A stretch of 64,000 nt of DNA. It comes from Pseudoalteromonas aurantia 208. GTDB taxonomy: Bacteria > Pseudomonadota > Gammaproteobacteria > Enterobacterales > Alteromonadaceae. The notes under the pieces are model-generated. The model was not told the origin of the DNA. It saw nothing but the letters and a program-made list of their open reading frames with translations, and made no database searches. Below are positions 8,192 to 16,006 of this stretch, one piece after another (positions within the stretch are counted from its first letter, which is position 1; each line of letters begins with the position of its first letter). The position numbers and the translations under genes are program-made. Location: positions 868,001-932,000 of the forward strand of contig NZ_AQGV01000012.1 of NCBI RefSeq assembly GCF_014858725.1. The letters are read 5' to 3'.

Positions 8192-8995
8192 ATGTCAAAA
8201 AACTTCGAAGCTTTATCAAAATATTACCAAAATGGGTTAGCAAAATCGGTTGAGTTTAACCAGTGTTGTTATTATTGCGGCTGTGAGGCGACGCACATTG
8301 ACTATTGCCCTCCATTGCAGCACTGCGAGCTCGTCATTGAGTTTTCAGAAACCGCTGACTTTATTACTGTGCCCAGTTGTTATGAATGCCATGGCTTACT
8401 ACTGGGTCAAAGGTTGCTCACACTGAATGAACGAATCAAAGCACTTAAAAGTAGCTTAGCGAAAAAGTATGCTCAGGCAGTACGCGTTTATAATGTGTGG
8501 GAACACGATGAACTCGCGCAGATGAGTCCTGAGTTTCATACTAGTATTGAGGCCGGTATGCGTTTGGGCAAAGAAACGCAAATACGGCTAGATTTCCCAA
8601 GTTATATATTGGAAATATCGGGTGCTGAAGTGAAAGTACCAACAGCTAAAGTGGAGTTTTGTGTTGGTGAACAATATTTTGATGATTTTAAAAGTGCATT
8701 AGCGTTTTGCTATGCGAATTACACGTTACAAAAAAGCCAATTTTATGATTTGTTGGTGGGCGAATGTGCAGGTGATTTTAATAAAGCCATTAGTAAATAT
8801 ATGCATAGGCATAAGAAACCAGCTAAAACAGCACAGACGTCCGATCTAATTAAACAGTTTGCGAAAGAGCATAAACAAAACTCAGATTTTGTTGCAAGAG
8901 CGAGCGAACAGTTGCTAAAACGACATGCTGAACTTGACCTAGAGGGTGCACTTGCTAAGTTATATGAAGACTATATAGCACCAAAGCGTAATTAA
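8192..8995 (+). CDS. Uncharacterised protein with an HNH-like Cys4 zinc finger
   Basis: 267 residues. The N-terminal 85 residues look like a treble-clef HNH fold: CYYC (26-29), then ATHIDYCPP (33-41), then VPSCYECH (60-67) with LGxRLLTLNERIKAL after it. This is the zinc-binding and helix pattern of HNH nucleases, but the usual Asp-His catalytic pair reads Asp-Tyr, so nuclease activity is doubtful. The remaining 180 residues are basic and helical, ending in repeated Lys/Glu-rich segments, and I do not recognise them. It stands alone. A nucleic-acid-binding role is plausible but unproven. Confidence 0.6.
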   Translation: MSKNFEALSKYYQNGLAKSVEFNQCCYYCGCEATHIDYCPPLQHCELVIEFSETADFITVPSCYECHGLLLGQRLLTLNERIKALKSSLAKKYAQAVRVYNVWEHDELAQMSPEFHTSIEAGMRLGKETQIRLDFPSYILEISGAEVKVPTAKVEFCVGEQYFDDFKSALAFCYANYTLQKSQFYDLLVGECAGDFNKAISKYMHRHKKPAKTAQTSDLIKQFAKEHKQNSDFVARASEQLLKRHAELDLEGALAKLYEDYIAPKRN

Positions 8996-9007
8996 AATCG
9001 ATAAAAC

Positions 9008-9058
9008 TCATCGTGAATTATTGCGTTTCAAGGTATTTAAATCGCCTTTTCACGATGA
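9008..9058. repeat. Perfect 10-bp inverted repeat with 31-nt spacing
   Basis: TCATCGTGAA (9008-9017) and TTCACGATGA (9049-9058) are exact inverted copies. The repeat lies between the end of the HNH-like gene and the amidohydrolase start, with its right arm 38 bases before that start. There is no T run. It could be a looping operator pair or a long-loop mRNA hairpin. Confidence 0.5.
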
Positions 9059-9096
9059 ATTAGTTACAGTGAAAAAAAACAGAAGAGATGACAACA

Positions 9097-10479
9097 ATGC
9101 AAAAATTTGCTCCCTCCGTATTAGTGTTAGCACTTGGTGCTGCGCTGGCGGGCTGTCAAGACCAAGGCCCGCAAAAAGACCACGTTAAAATAAACAAAAA
9201 CCCATATCCAAGTACTTATGCTGTCTCTGACAGCAGTTCGACTTTGATCACGAATGCGACGGTACTAACCGGTACAGGTGAAAGATTAGATGCAGCTGAT
9301 GTTTACATTGTTGATGGTAAAATTAGCCAAGTAGGCAAAGACCTAAATGTTAGCGCTGATAATACTGTTGATGCGCAAGGTAAGTGGGTTACGCCTGGCA
9401 TCATTGACGTTCATTCTCATTTAGGCGCATATCCTAGTCCATCTGTTGAATCTCACCAAGATGGCAATGAGATGACTAGCCCAAATACTGCAGAGGTATG
9501 GGTTGAGCATTCGGTTTGGCCTCAAGATCCGGGCTTTAATCGAGCGAGAGAAGGTGGAATCACCACATTACAAATTTTACCTGGTTCAGCGAATTTATTC
9601 GGTGGGCGAGGTGTTACACTGAAAAATGTTCCTGCACACACAATGCAAGGAATGAAATTTCCAGACGCACCCTACGGCTTAAAAATGGCGTGTGGTGAAA
9701 ATCCAAAACGTGTATATGGCTCAAATAAGATAGCGCCGCAAACACGTATGGGTAACATGGCTGGGTATCGTCAAGCTTGGATTGAAGCAACAGAATACAA
9801 ATTAGCGTGGGAGCAGTATGATGCAGCCCATGCAGCAGGGTTAAACCCTGATGCGCCGAAGCGTGACATTAAATATGATACATTGCGCGGCGTTTTAGAC
9901 GGCGAAATTATGATACATAACCATTGCTATAAAGCTGAAGAAATGGCCATGATGATCGACTTAGGTAAAGAGTTTAATTATCATGCTGGTACGTTCCATC
10001 ATGGTATAGAAGCTTATAAAGTTGCTGATTTATTAGCTGATAACGGCAATTGTGCTGCACTTTGGCCAGATTGGTGGGGCTTCAAAATGGAAGCTTATGA
10101 TATGGTACAAGAAAATGTTGCGATCGTAGATGCGGTGAAAAACTCTTGTGCCGTTGTGCACTCTGATTCAGATACTACGATTCAACGTCTAAATCATGAG
10201 GCTTCGAAGGTTATGCACACAGCTAATCGTAAAGGCTTTGACTTGAAAGAGCAGGATGCAATTAAGTGGATCACTTACAATGCGGCCAAATCGCTTGGTG
10301 TTGAAAAAGAAACTGGGTCATTGAGCCAAGGTAAGCAAGCAGATGTGGTTATTTGGGATAAAAACCCGTTTAGTGTATATGCAAAAGCAGAGACTGTTTA
10401 TGTTGACGGCGCAAAGGTTTATGATCGGAATGATGATAAATATCAGGCGGTTAGTGATTTCATGCTTGGTCAGAGATAG
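9097..10479 (+). CDS. Exported amidohydrolase (imidazolonepropionase-like), lipoprotein
   Basis: About 460 residues. I prefer the ATG at 9097 because AGAAGAG lies 9 bases before it but abuts the ATG at 9088. A lipoprotein signal ends ALAGC. The metallo-dependent amidohydrolase signature is complete: TPGIIDVHSHLG carries the HxH metal ligands, later HNHCYKAEE and YHAGTFHHGIEAYKVADLL supply further His, and VVHSDSD supplies the metal Asp. The C-terminal KQADVVIWDKNPF strand closes the composite beta-sandwich. Related enzymes hydrolyse peptides or cyclic amides; the substrate is unknown. It is followed 11 bases later by a paralogue. Confidence 0.85.
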   Translation: MQKFAPSVLVLALGAALAGCQDQGPQKDHVKINKNPYPSTYAVSDSSSTLITNATVLTGTGERLDAADVYIVDGKISQVGKDLNVSADNTVDAQGKWVTPGIIDVHSHLGAYPSPSVESHQDGNEMTSPNTAEVWVEHSVWPQDPGFNRAREGGITTLQILPGSANLFGGRGVTLKNVPAHTMQGMKFPDAPYGLKMACGENPKRVYGSNKIAPQTRMGNMAGYRQAWIEATEYKLAWEQYDAAHAAGLNPDAPKRDIKYDTLRGVLDGEIMIHNHCYKAEEMAMMIDLGKEFNYHAGTFHHGIEAYKVADLLADNGNCAALWPDWWGFKMEAYDMVQENVAIVDAVKNSCAVVHSDSDTTIQRLNHEASKVMHTANRKGFDLKEQDAIKWITYNAAKSLGVEKETGSLSQGKQADVVIWDKNPFSVYAKAETVYVDGAKVYDRNDDKYQAVSDFMLGQR

Positions 10480-10490
10480 GAGTGCACACC

Positions 10491-11726
10491 ATGACAAAAT
10501 TTAAATTATCGTTAATTACCGGTGCCTTACTTGCTAGCTCTTCAGCATTTGCACAGGTTACTGCAATTACCAATGCCACAGTGCATACATCAACAGAGCA
10601 GGGTATTTTAAAAGATGCTACTGTGGTGATTGAAGGTGGTAAAATTACCGCAATTAATCCTAGTAATGTTAATGCTGATATCACAATTGATGCGAATGAT
10701 CGAATCCTAACACCAGGTTTTATCGGGTCTATGAATCAGTTGGGGTTAGTTGAAGTTGGTGCAGTTGCGGGCTCTCGTGATGCAGGAGATGACAAAGCGG
10801 GAGTTGACTTCGATACCAGCAGCGCATTTAATCCTCGCTCATCATTAATCCCTTATGCACGTAAAGGGGGAGTTACGCAAAACGTCGCTGTGCCATACGG
10901 CGGGGACAGCATTTTTGCAGGGCTAGGCTTTGTTGCTGATTTAAGTGGTGAATTTGACAGTGTAACAGACAAGCATACTGCGCTCGTGGTGCATTTGGGG
11001 GCCAAAAGTAAAGGCTCACGCGCTCTATCATATAAGCAACTAGTTGATAAGCTTGAAGAGCGTCAGCAAGCTTTGGCTAAAAAAGATGACAAGAAAGATA
11101 AAGATAAGAAGCCTTCGGTAGAAGAGACAGTATTAACGCAAGTTCTGAATGGCCAAATGCCATTGGTAACGCATTTAACTCGCGCTTCAGATATTCTTGA
11201 AATTATTAAAATCAAAGAACAATTTGGTATTAATTTGATCATATGGGGCGCAGACGATGCGCAGCTAGTGAAATCTCAATTGGCGAAAGCAAAAGTACCG
11301 GTGATCATTAGTGCCGTTTCGAACCTTCCCACTAGCTTTGATTCGCTTCATGCGAGCTTAGAAACGGCTGGAGCGCTTGAAAAAGCTGGGGTGAAGGTTA
11401 TATTGTCAATCGGTGGTGACGGTAGTCATAATGTGTACCAATTGCGCTTTGATGCTGGTATTGCGGTGTCTAATGGCATGAGCCATGAAGGGGCAATTAA
11501 AGCGCTGACAGCCAATGTTGCAGAAAGTTTTGGTATTGAAGGCGGTAAAATAGCAAAAGGTGAAAGAGCCGATTTAGTACTTTGGAGTGCGGATCCATTT
11601 GAGATCAGTACTCATGTACAAAAGATGTGGATCAATGGTACAGAAGTCACGACAGAGTCTCGCCATGACAAATTAAGAGACCGCTATACAACTGAGTCTA
11701 AATTACCGAGAGCTTACACTAAGTAA
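10491..11726 (+). CDS. Exported amidohydrolase paralogue lacking the HxH metal motif
   Basis: About 411 residues from the ATG at 10491 with TAGGAG upstream; the open frame extends to a GTG at 10482 that overlaps this ribosome-binding site. A Sec signal peptide ends AFA-QV, with no lipobox. The fold marks are present (TPGFI near residue 80, SNGMSHEGAIKALTANVAESFGI, GERADLVLWSADPF). However, the position of HxH reads GSMNQLG and the later metal Asp region reads GGDGSHNVYQ, so the binuclear metal site appears lost. A Lys/Asp-rich insert lies near residue 200. It is co-transcribed with the intact amidohydrolase; a structural or regulatory partner is inferred. Confidence 0.8.
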   Translation: MTKFKLSLITGALLASSSAFAQVTAITNATVHTSTEQGILKDATVVIEGGKITAINPSNVNADITIDANDRILTPGFIGSMNQLGLVEVGAVAGSRDAGDDKAGVDFDTSSAFNPRSSLIPYARKGGVTQNVAVPYGGDSIFAGLGFVADLSGEFDSVTDKHTALVVHLGAKSKGSRALSYKQLVDKLEERQQALAKKDDKKDKDKKPSVEETVLTQVLNGQMPLVTHLTRASDILEIIKIKEQFGINLIIWGADDAQLVKSQLAKAKVPVIISAVSNLPTSFDSLHASLETAGALEKAGVKVILSIGGDGSHNVYQLRFDAGIAVSNGMSHEGAIKALTANVAESFGIEGGKIAKGERADLVLWSADPFEISTHVQKMWINGTEVTTESRHDKLRDRYTTESKLPRAYTK

Positions 11727-11770
11727 GTTTTAAGTATGACAGGTCTAAAGATGGGCTTGCTTGTGAATAA

Positions 11771-11796
11771 AAAGGCGCTATTTAGCGCCTTTTTTA
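11771..11796. terminator. Bidirectional rho-independent terminator
   Basis: AAAGGCGCTA and TAGCGCCTTT form a 10-bp stem with a TT loop, flanked by A and T runs on opposite sides. It serves the amidohydrolase pair on the plus strand and probably tusE on the minus strand. Confidence 0.85.
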
Positions 11797-11844
11797 CGAA
11801 TTAATTCACACAATAAACAAGTGGAAATGGTGTAGAGTTTGAGT

Positions 11845-12174
11845 TTATATGCAACGGGCAGGTTTAGGTAATCCAGCAATTTTAGTTGCTTGCTTAGCAG
11901 GACCTTTTGGAAATAGCTTATATAAATACATACTATTCCCCTTGTCTTCACCGAGTGCTTTAGCCATAGCTTTGACCAGCATTCTAATCGCTGGACTCGT
12001 ACTATACTCTTCATAAAAACCACGCACAAAGTGAATGACTTCCCAGTGTGCGTCACTTAATTCAATATTTTCTTTTTCTGCAATGATAGGCGCTAATTCA
12101 GGTGACCATTGAGTATGGTCAATCAAATAGCCCTGTTTATCAGTATCAATAGTTCGATGATTAATTTCTAGCAT
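11845..12174 (-). CDS. tusE: Sulfurtransferase TusE (DsrC family)
   Basis: 109 residues from the ATG at 12174, two bases after the tusB stop; the open frame extends 16 codons into tusB, but the shorter form matches E. coli TusE in length. TusE accepts sulfur from TusBCD and passes it to MnmA for 2-thiolation of U34 in Lys, Glu and Gln tRNAs. [17 protein letters not shown] and [19 protein letters not shown] are family signatures, and the sulfur-carrying Cys is the penultimate residue (108, in RCI). It is the last gene of tusDCBE. Confidence 0.95.
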   Translation of the reverse strand: MLEINHRTIDTDKQGYLIDHTQWSPELAPIIAEKENIELSDAHWEVIHFVRGFYEEYSTSPAIRMLVKAMAKALGEDKGNSMYLYKLFPKGPAKQATKIAGLPKPARCI

Positions 12175-12176
12175 AG

Positions 12177-12446
12177 TTACCAAGTAATCGTTTTCTTTGC
12201 GCCATCGATGAGTTGAACCCATTCAATATCGCTAATAGCTGAGAAGGGTGCTTGCAATTCAACACCTCTTGTTGAAAGGCATTGAGACAATATATAACCA
12301 TTATCGGTTAAGTTCTTAAAACTTGTTTGATCATAACATGCATCAGCAATTAATAGGATCCTATCGGTGTCACTGAGCAGCATAGAAATAGAATGTGTAT
12401 TGTAGCGACTCAACGGTCTAGAGAAAATGTGAACGGTATTTATCAT
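12177..12446 (-). CDS. tusB: Sulfurtransferase complex subunit TusB
   Basis: 89 residues, DsrH family. It is the third gene of the tusDCBE set and begins at the base where tusC ends. In E. coli TusB, TusC and TusD form a hexamer that relays persulfide sulfur from TusA to TusE. The sequence [20 protein letters not shown] with a later RGVEL-x-A and [17 protein letters not shown] fits DsrH proteins. The family is weakly conserved, so position between tusC and tusE carries much of the assignment. Confidence 0.88.
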   Translation of the reverse strand: MINTVHIFSRPLSRYNTHSISMLLSDTDRILLIADACYDQTSFKNLTDNGYILSQCLSTRGVELQAPFSAISDIEWVQLIDGAKKTITW

Positions 12447-12802
12447 TATAGTGTTACCACCTGATCTTGTTGGTCCAAGAGTTGGCGCTGCTGTTCTTGA
12501 CTGATTACGGTCACATCAATACTTAATTGGTCGGGATCTAGCTTAAATTGCTTTAGTGCGGTTTCACATACATATATATTTTCTACATCATATATTTCAA
12601 GCGTTTTAATTGATTTAAAGAAATCTTTAATACCAAGTTGTTGCGGCGACTGTTTAGGTTTTAAGGCCATGACGGCCGAGCCTTGGAATAACCAACTCAC
12701 ATTTTGGTCTATTGCGGCAAAAATCAAGGTCATATCTAACGCATCACGTATATGCATACCATCAAATGGACTGTGATCACTAATAATCATAATATTCTTC
12801 AT
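12446..12802 (-). CDS. tusC: Sulfurtransferase complex subunit TusC
   Basis: About 118 residues from MKNIMIISDHSPFDG; the start ATG overlaps the tusD stop (ATGA), the usual arrangement for coupled translation. The frame could also start five codons earlier, inside tusD. It is a DsrF-family subunit: SPFDGMHIRDALDMTLIFAA matches the conserved helix after the first strand. It acts within the cytosolic TusBCD complex in tRNA thiolation. Confidence 0.9.
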   Translation of the reverse strand: MKNIMIISDHSPFDGMHIRDALDMTLIFAAIDQNVSWLFQGSAVMALKPKQSPQQLGIKDFFKSIKTLEIYDVENIYVCETALKQFKLDPDQLSIDVTVISQEQQRQLLDQQDQVVTL

Positions 12803-13152
12803 TTGAATTGTATCCATTTGTCTGATGTTGCGCTGAGCATGGCAAACTCTGCAAGACCTGCAACTTTAAATATACCTGTATTTGTAGTATCAATACCGCG
12901 CTTTTCCGCTGCGGTTACACAAAGCATGAGTGTAATACCTCTATCTGTTAATGCTTGCCAAATAGCCGAAATATCTAATTCATCACTGGCTAGCTCAACA
13001 TGCTGCGACGCATGATAGACACCATCTTGATACAAAAAGATGCACGGAATATGATGGCCGTCGTCTAGTGCTGCATGTGCAAAGCGGGATAAGTTATTCA
13101 GAGTTGCGTGATCAGATACGCTTGAATGCAAAGAAAGTACAAATTTACTCAA
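12799..13152 (-). CDS. tusD: Sulfurtransferase complex subunit TusD
   Basis: 117 residues, DsrE family. TusD carries the active-site Cys of the TusBCD complex; here it is Cys78 in LMLCVTAAEKRG, the same number as in E. coli TusD. It is the first gene of tusDCBE, which runs on the minus strand with overlapping or near-overlapping stops and starts. Upstream lies the terminator of the YccA-type gene, so the operon should have its own promoter between about 13153 and 13163 or read through from upstream. Confidence 0.93.
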   Translation of the reverse strand: MSKFVLSLHSSVSDHATLNNLSRFAHAALDDGHHIPCIFLYQDGVYHASQHVELASDELDISAIWQALTDRGITLMLCVTAAEKRGIDTTNTGIFKVAGLAEFAMLSATSDKWIQFK

Positions 13153-13163
13153 AGCTAGCCCAT

Positions 13164-13187
13164 AAAAAAAGCCCCAATATGGGGCTT
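13164..13187 (-). terminator. Rho-independent terminator of the YccA-type gene
   Basis: On the minus strand AAGCCCC, an ATATT loop and GGGGCTT are followed by seven T in a row. The stem is seven perfect pairs, 20 bases after the stop of the gene at 13208-13873. Confidence 0.85.
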
Positions 13188-13207
13188 AGTTTACCAGAAC
13201 AAACTGG

Positions 13208-13873
13208 TTAGTCATCATTTGCACCTAAAAGTGCAAGTAATGACGTGAATAAGTTATAGATATTTAAGTATAGACTAACAGTTGCCATAACATAATTAGT
13301 CTCACCACCATTTACGATACGGCTTGTATCATAAAGGATTAAACCAGACATCAATAATACCACCGCGGCATTGATAGCCATGAATGCGATGCTGCTACCG
13401 ATGAAAATATTAACAATGCTAGAAATAATAACGACAATTAAGCCGACGGTTAAAAATCCACCCATGAATGAGAAGTCTTTCTTGGTTGTTAAAGCGTAAG
13501 CAGATAAGCCAAAAAAGATGAGAGCTGTGGAGCCGAGAGCCTGCATTATTAACAGTGTACCGTTAGGCATTGCAGCATAATGATTAAGTAATGGTCCTAA
13601 ACCGAAACCCATAATACCTGTAAATAAGAATACTAAACTTATCGCAGAAGATGAGTTCGCTTTTTTCTGGATCAGAAATATAAGACCAAAGCCAATCAAT
13701 GAACAAACTATACCTGTAAAACGAGGTAGAGCCATCGTCATTGAAATAGCTGCAGTGACTGCGCTAAAAGCAAGCGTCATAGCTAATAGAAAGTACGTGT
13801 TTTTAAGTACCTTATTAGTTTCGATTGTCGACATAGCTGGTTGAGCTGTGCCATATGAGTGATTAAACGCCAT
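13208..13873 (-). CDS. Bax inhibitor-1 / YccA family membrane protein
   Basis: 221 residues. I chose the ATG at 13873, preceded by AAGGAG at 6 bases, over an upstream in-frame start lacking this. After a short polar N-terminus there are seven hydrophobic segments. The last contains the family's ILYDTSRIVNGG and YLNIYNLFTSLLALLG, whose Asp pair is linked to pH-sensitive ion leak in the BI-1/YetJ family. The E. coli relative YccA interacts with the FtsH protease. The tusDCBE-yccA vicinity is also found in E. coli. Confidence 0.9.
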   Translation of the reverse strand: MAFNHSYGTAQPAMSTIETNKVLKNTYFLLAMTLAFSAVTAAISMTMALPRFTGIVCSLIGFGLIFLIQKKANSSSAISLVFLFTGIMGFGLGPLLNHYAAMPNGTLLIMQALGSTALIFFGLSAYALTTKKDFSFMGGFLTVGLIVVIISSIVNIFIGSSIAFMAINAAVVLLMSGLILYDTSRIVNGGETNYVMATVSLYLNIYNLFTSLLALLGANDD

Positions 13874-14070
13874 GTTAAACTCCTTAAGTGAAACAATGTT
13901 CCGATAATTAAACTGTATTAAGATTACCAAGAGTTATATGGTTGGGCAAACTTTGTCGATCAAATAGAGTCTGTAAAAATCAAAAAGTTCCAATTATTTG
14001 TGGCTGTTGCCGTATGTTTATACAAATGTACTGTTTTTTAATCAGTTGAGCGGTTTTTTTAAAAAAAAGC

Positions 14071-14099
14071 TTCACATTCTCCAAGGGATTCACTAATAT
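14071..14099 (+). promoter_or_regulatory. Sigma70 promoter of the tRNA-Ser array
   Basis: TTCACA (14071-14076), a 17-base spacer and TAATAT (14094-14099) are followed by a GC-rich discriminator, CGCCCCGC, just ahead of the first tRNA-Ser. This is the expected form of a growth-rate-controlled stable-RNA promoter. Confidence 0.75.
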
Positions 14100-14111
14100 T
14101 CGCCCCGCTGC

Positions 14112-14202
14112 GGAGAGATGGCTGAGTGGTCGAAAGCACCGGTCTTGAAAACCGGCAAGGGTTTGTAGCCCTTCTAGGGTTCAAATCCCTATCTCTCCGC
14201 CA
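14112..14202 (+). tRNA. tRNA-Ser (anticodon TGA), copy 1
   Basis: A class II tRNA: acceptor GGAGAGA with TCTCTCC, anticodon loop CTTGAAA (TGA), a long variable arm (AAGGGTTTGTAGCCCTT), T loop TTCAAAT, discriminator G and encoded CCA. It reads UCA and other UCN codons. First of four identical copies. Confidence 0.96.
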
Positions 14203-14258
14203 CTAATTTTATATAAGGCTTGTGAGGGATATTACAAGTCTTAGCAGTAAGAAATTTC

Positions 14259-14349
14259 GGAGAGATGGCTGAGTGGTCGAAAGCACCGGTCTTGAAAACC
14301 GGCAAGGGTTTGTAGCCCTTCTAGGGTTCAAATCCCTATCTCTCCGCCA
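14259..14349 (+). tRNA. tRNA-Ser (anticodon TGA), copy 2
   Basis: Identical over 91 bases to copy 1. It is separated from copy 1 by a 56-base spacer unrelated to the later spacers. Confidence 0.96.
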
Positions 14350-14384
14350 TTTATTTCTAACTTTAAACAGTTAGCGCATTATTC

Positions 14385-14475
14385 GGAGAGATGGCTGAGT
14401 GGTCGAAAGCACCGGTCTTGAAAACCGGCAAGGGTTTGTAGCCCTTCTAGGGTTCAAATCCCTATCTCTCCGCCA
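14385..14475 (+). tRNA. tRNA-Ser (anticodon TGA), copy 3
   Basis: Identical to copies 1 and 2. The 35-base spacer before it is nearly identical to the one after it. Confidence 0.96.
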
Positions 14476-14510
14476 TTTATTTCTAACTTTAAACAGTTAG
14501 CGCATTATCC

Positions 14511-14601
14511 GGAGAGATGGCTGAGTGGTCGAAAGCACCGGTCTTGAAAACCGGCAAGGGTTTGTAGCCCTTCTAGGGTTCAAATCCCTATCTCTCCGCC
14601 A
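14511..14601 (+). tRNA. tRNA-Ser (anticodon TGA), copy 4
   Basis: Identical to the other copies and last in the array. A terminator starts 20 bases downstream. Confidence 0.96.
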
Positions 14602-14620
14602 TTATTCTTAAATGAATGTA

Positions 14621-14648
14621 AAAGCCGCTTATATAGCGGCTTTTTTTT
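14621..14648 (+). terminator. Rho-independent terminator of the tRNA-Ser array
   Basis: AAGCCGCT, a short TATAT-type loop and AGCGGCTT are followed by a run of eight T. Confidence 0.88.
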
Positions 14649-14746
14649 GCCAAAAATTTATTAGGGTAAGTAAATGCGACTAAAGTTGACTGGTGTTTTA
14701 CAGCGAATACTTTAATGATGATTGTTTAAAAATCAGAGTATTTATT

Positions 14747-15121
14747 ATGAAGCAGCTGCTAGCTAAAAGTATTGCTATGTCCCTTTTGTCACCATTGTTA
14801 ATCGGAGTTGTGCTAGGGGGCTATTACACCTTTACGCTTAATCAGCCAGGTATCCAGATATTTTTTGGTATATTGATAAGTGCATTTTCTAACGCGCATA
14901 TCGCTGGTTTAGCCATGGCGGTGTTTGTTGTGCCTGGATATTTGCTTATGCATAAGTATAGTAAAGTGCAATATTCAGCAGTGTTAGCCTTGGGTATGAT
15001 AGGAGGTGCATTTTTTAGTTATGTTCTTGCGGCTACATCTGGAATGGGATTTATTGTTAATACGTGCATGGCAGCCTTAGCTTCAGGGTTGTTTCTTTAT
15101 GGCTTAAGACGCTTTGCGTAA
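14747..15121 (+). CDS. Small four-helix membrane protein, family not recognised
   Basis: 124 residues from the ATG beginning MKQLLAKS; the open frame extends 18 codons further up, but that part is polar and unlike a membrane start. Four hydrophobic segments (about 10-29, 36-62, 75-95, 98-118) fill most of the protein, with small residues at helix contacts and a basic C-terminus (YGLRRFA), suggesting a cytoplasmic tail. The gene is monocistronic between the tRNA-Ser terminator and msrC. I do not recognise the family. Confidence 0.6.
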   Translation: MKQLLAKSIAMSLLSPLLIGVVLGGYYTFTLNQPGIQIFFGILISAFSNAHIAGLAMAVFVVPGYLLMHKYSKVQYSAVLALGMIGGAFFSYVLAATSGMGFIVNTCMAALASGLFLYGLRRFA

Positions 15122-15254
15122 ATCCCTGCTTGTAAATTAATCAAGTAAGTTAATATTTACAGATATTTAATACTTTTTCGTCAGAAAAGGTTTCATTTAA
15201 TAGCTCGAAAGAGTACCTTAAGCTTTTGTATGACGTAACTGTGATATTGAGTAG

Positions 15255-15716
15255 ATGCACAAGCAAGATTTTTATCAGACACTTGTAAACCAAGCTAATT
15301 CTTTAATTTGCGATGAACAAAATATTATTGCAAATATGGCGAATATCAGTGCCCTTTTATTTACTTCTTTGGAAGACATAAATTGGGCGGGATTTTATCT
15401 TATCGACACACCTCAAGAGTTGGTGCTTGGACCTTTTCAAGGTAACCCTGCCTGTATTCGTATTCCGCTTGGCAAAGGCGTGTGTGGTACAGCAGCACAA
15501 ACGAACTCAACTCAATTGGTAGATGATGTTCATGCATTTGCTGGACATATAGCATGTGATGCTGCATCTAATTCTGAAATTGTTATTCCAATAATGAAAG
15601 ATGGTGCGCTGTTCGCTGTGTTAGATATAGACAGCCCAAGCTTGGCAAGGTTTGACGAATTAGATAAGGCTGGCCTTGAAGCGCTCGTACGTTGTTTTGA
15701 GGCAACGTTACAATGA
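15255..15716 (+). CDS. msrC: Free methionine-(R)-sulfoxide reductase (GAF domain)
   Basis: 153 residues, a single GAF domain. The enzyme reduces free Met-R-sulfoxide in the cytosol using thioredoxin. The three redox Cys sit at 67, 77 and 101 (contexts NPACIR, GKGVCG and HIACDAAS), with spacings of 10 and 24 that equal those of E. coli MsrC/YebR (84, 94, 118). NWAGFYL and IVIPI are further family marks. It is first in a run with a small acidic protein gene, proQ and prc; E. coli has the same yebR-proQ-prc order. Confidence 0.95.
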   Translation: MHKQDFYQTLVNQANSLICDEQNIIANMANISALLFTSLEDINWAGFYLIDTPQELVLGPFQGNPACIRIPLGKGVCGTAAQTNSTQLVDDVHAFAGHIACDAASNSEIVIPIMKDGALFAVLDIDSPSLARFDELDKAGLEALVRCFEATLQ

Positions 15717-15991
15717 AAGATTTAGTCAATGTACAAGATTACCTTTTTGCAATTGCTGATGTGGGCGATTGGGAAGGGGAAGAAGAGCAAGTTACCGAGA
15801 CTTTAAATGAGTTAATTCATTTTGCTTGGCAACTTTTACCAGATGATCTCGACTGTGAGACCATCGACAATATAATCAACGGTATTTGGGAACATCTTCG
15901 TGGAGATTTAGCTTTGATTGAAGTTGAGTTTGAAGAGTTAACTGACTGGGTAATACACTATATCCATTCATCGTTAGATGAAAAGGTATAA
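15713..15991 (+). CDS. Small acidic protein between msrC and proQ, unknown function
   Basis: 92 residues, strongly acidic (many Glu and Asp, few Lys) and rich in Trp and Ile. It has no Cys pattern beyond one Cys, no signal and no membrane segment, and is predicted helical. Its start overlaps the msrC stop (ATGA), so it is translated in coupling with msrC, and proQ follows 15 bases later. E. coli has no gene at this place. I do not recognise a family. Tight coupling and clean coding character make it a real gene. Confidence 0.75.
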   Translation: MKDLVNVQDYLFAIADVGDWEGEEEQVTETLNELIHFAWQLLPDDLDCETIDNIINGIWEHLRGDLALIEVEFEELTDWVIHYIHSSLDEKV

Positions 15992-16006
15992 CAAATAGGT
16001 TCAAAA

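Larger units (their letters stand above)
14259..14601 (+). repeat. Tandem repeat of tRNA-Ser plus spacer, 126-bp unit
   Basis: Copies 2 and 3 with their 35-base spacers make two units of exactly 126 bases that differ by a single T/C at the end of the spacer. Copy 4 is a third tRNA without the spacer. This is the signature of recent tandem duplication by unequal exchange between tRNA copies. Confidence 0.85.

Noticed and set aside
14112..14601. CRISPR-like or phage attachment repeat
   Set aside because: The repeats are whole tRNA-Ser genes with a promoter and terminator; no integrase or spacers are present.
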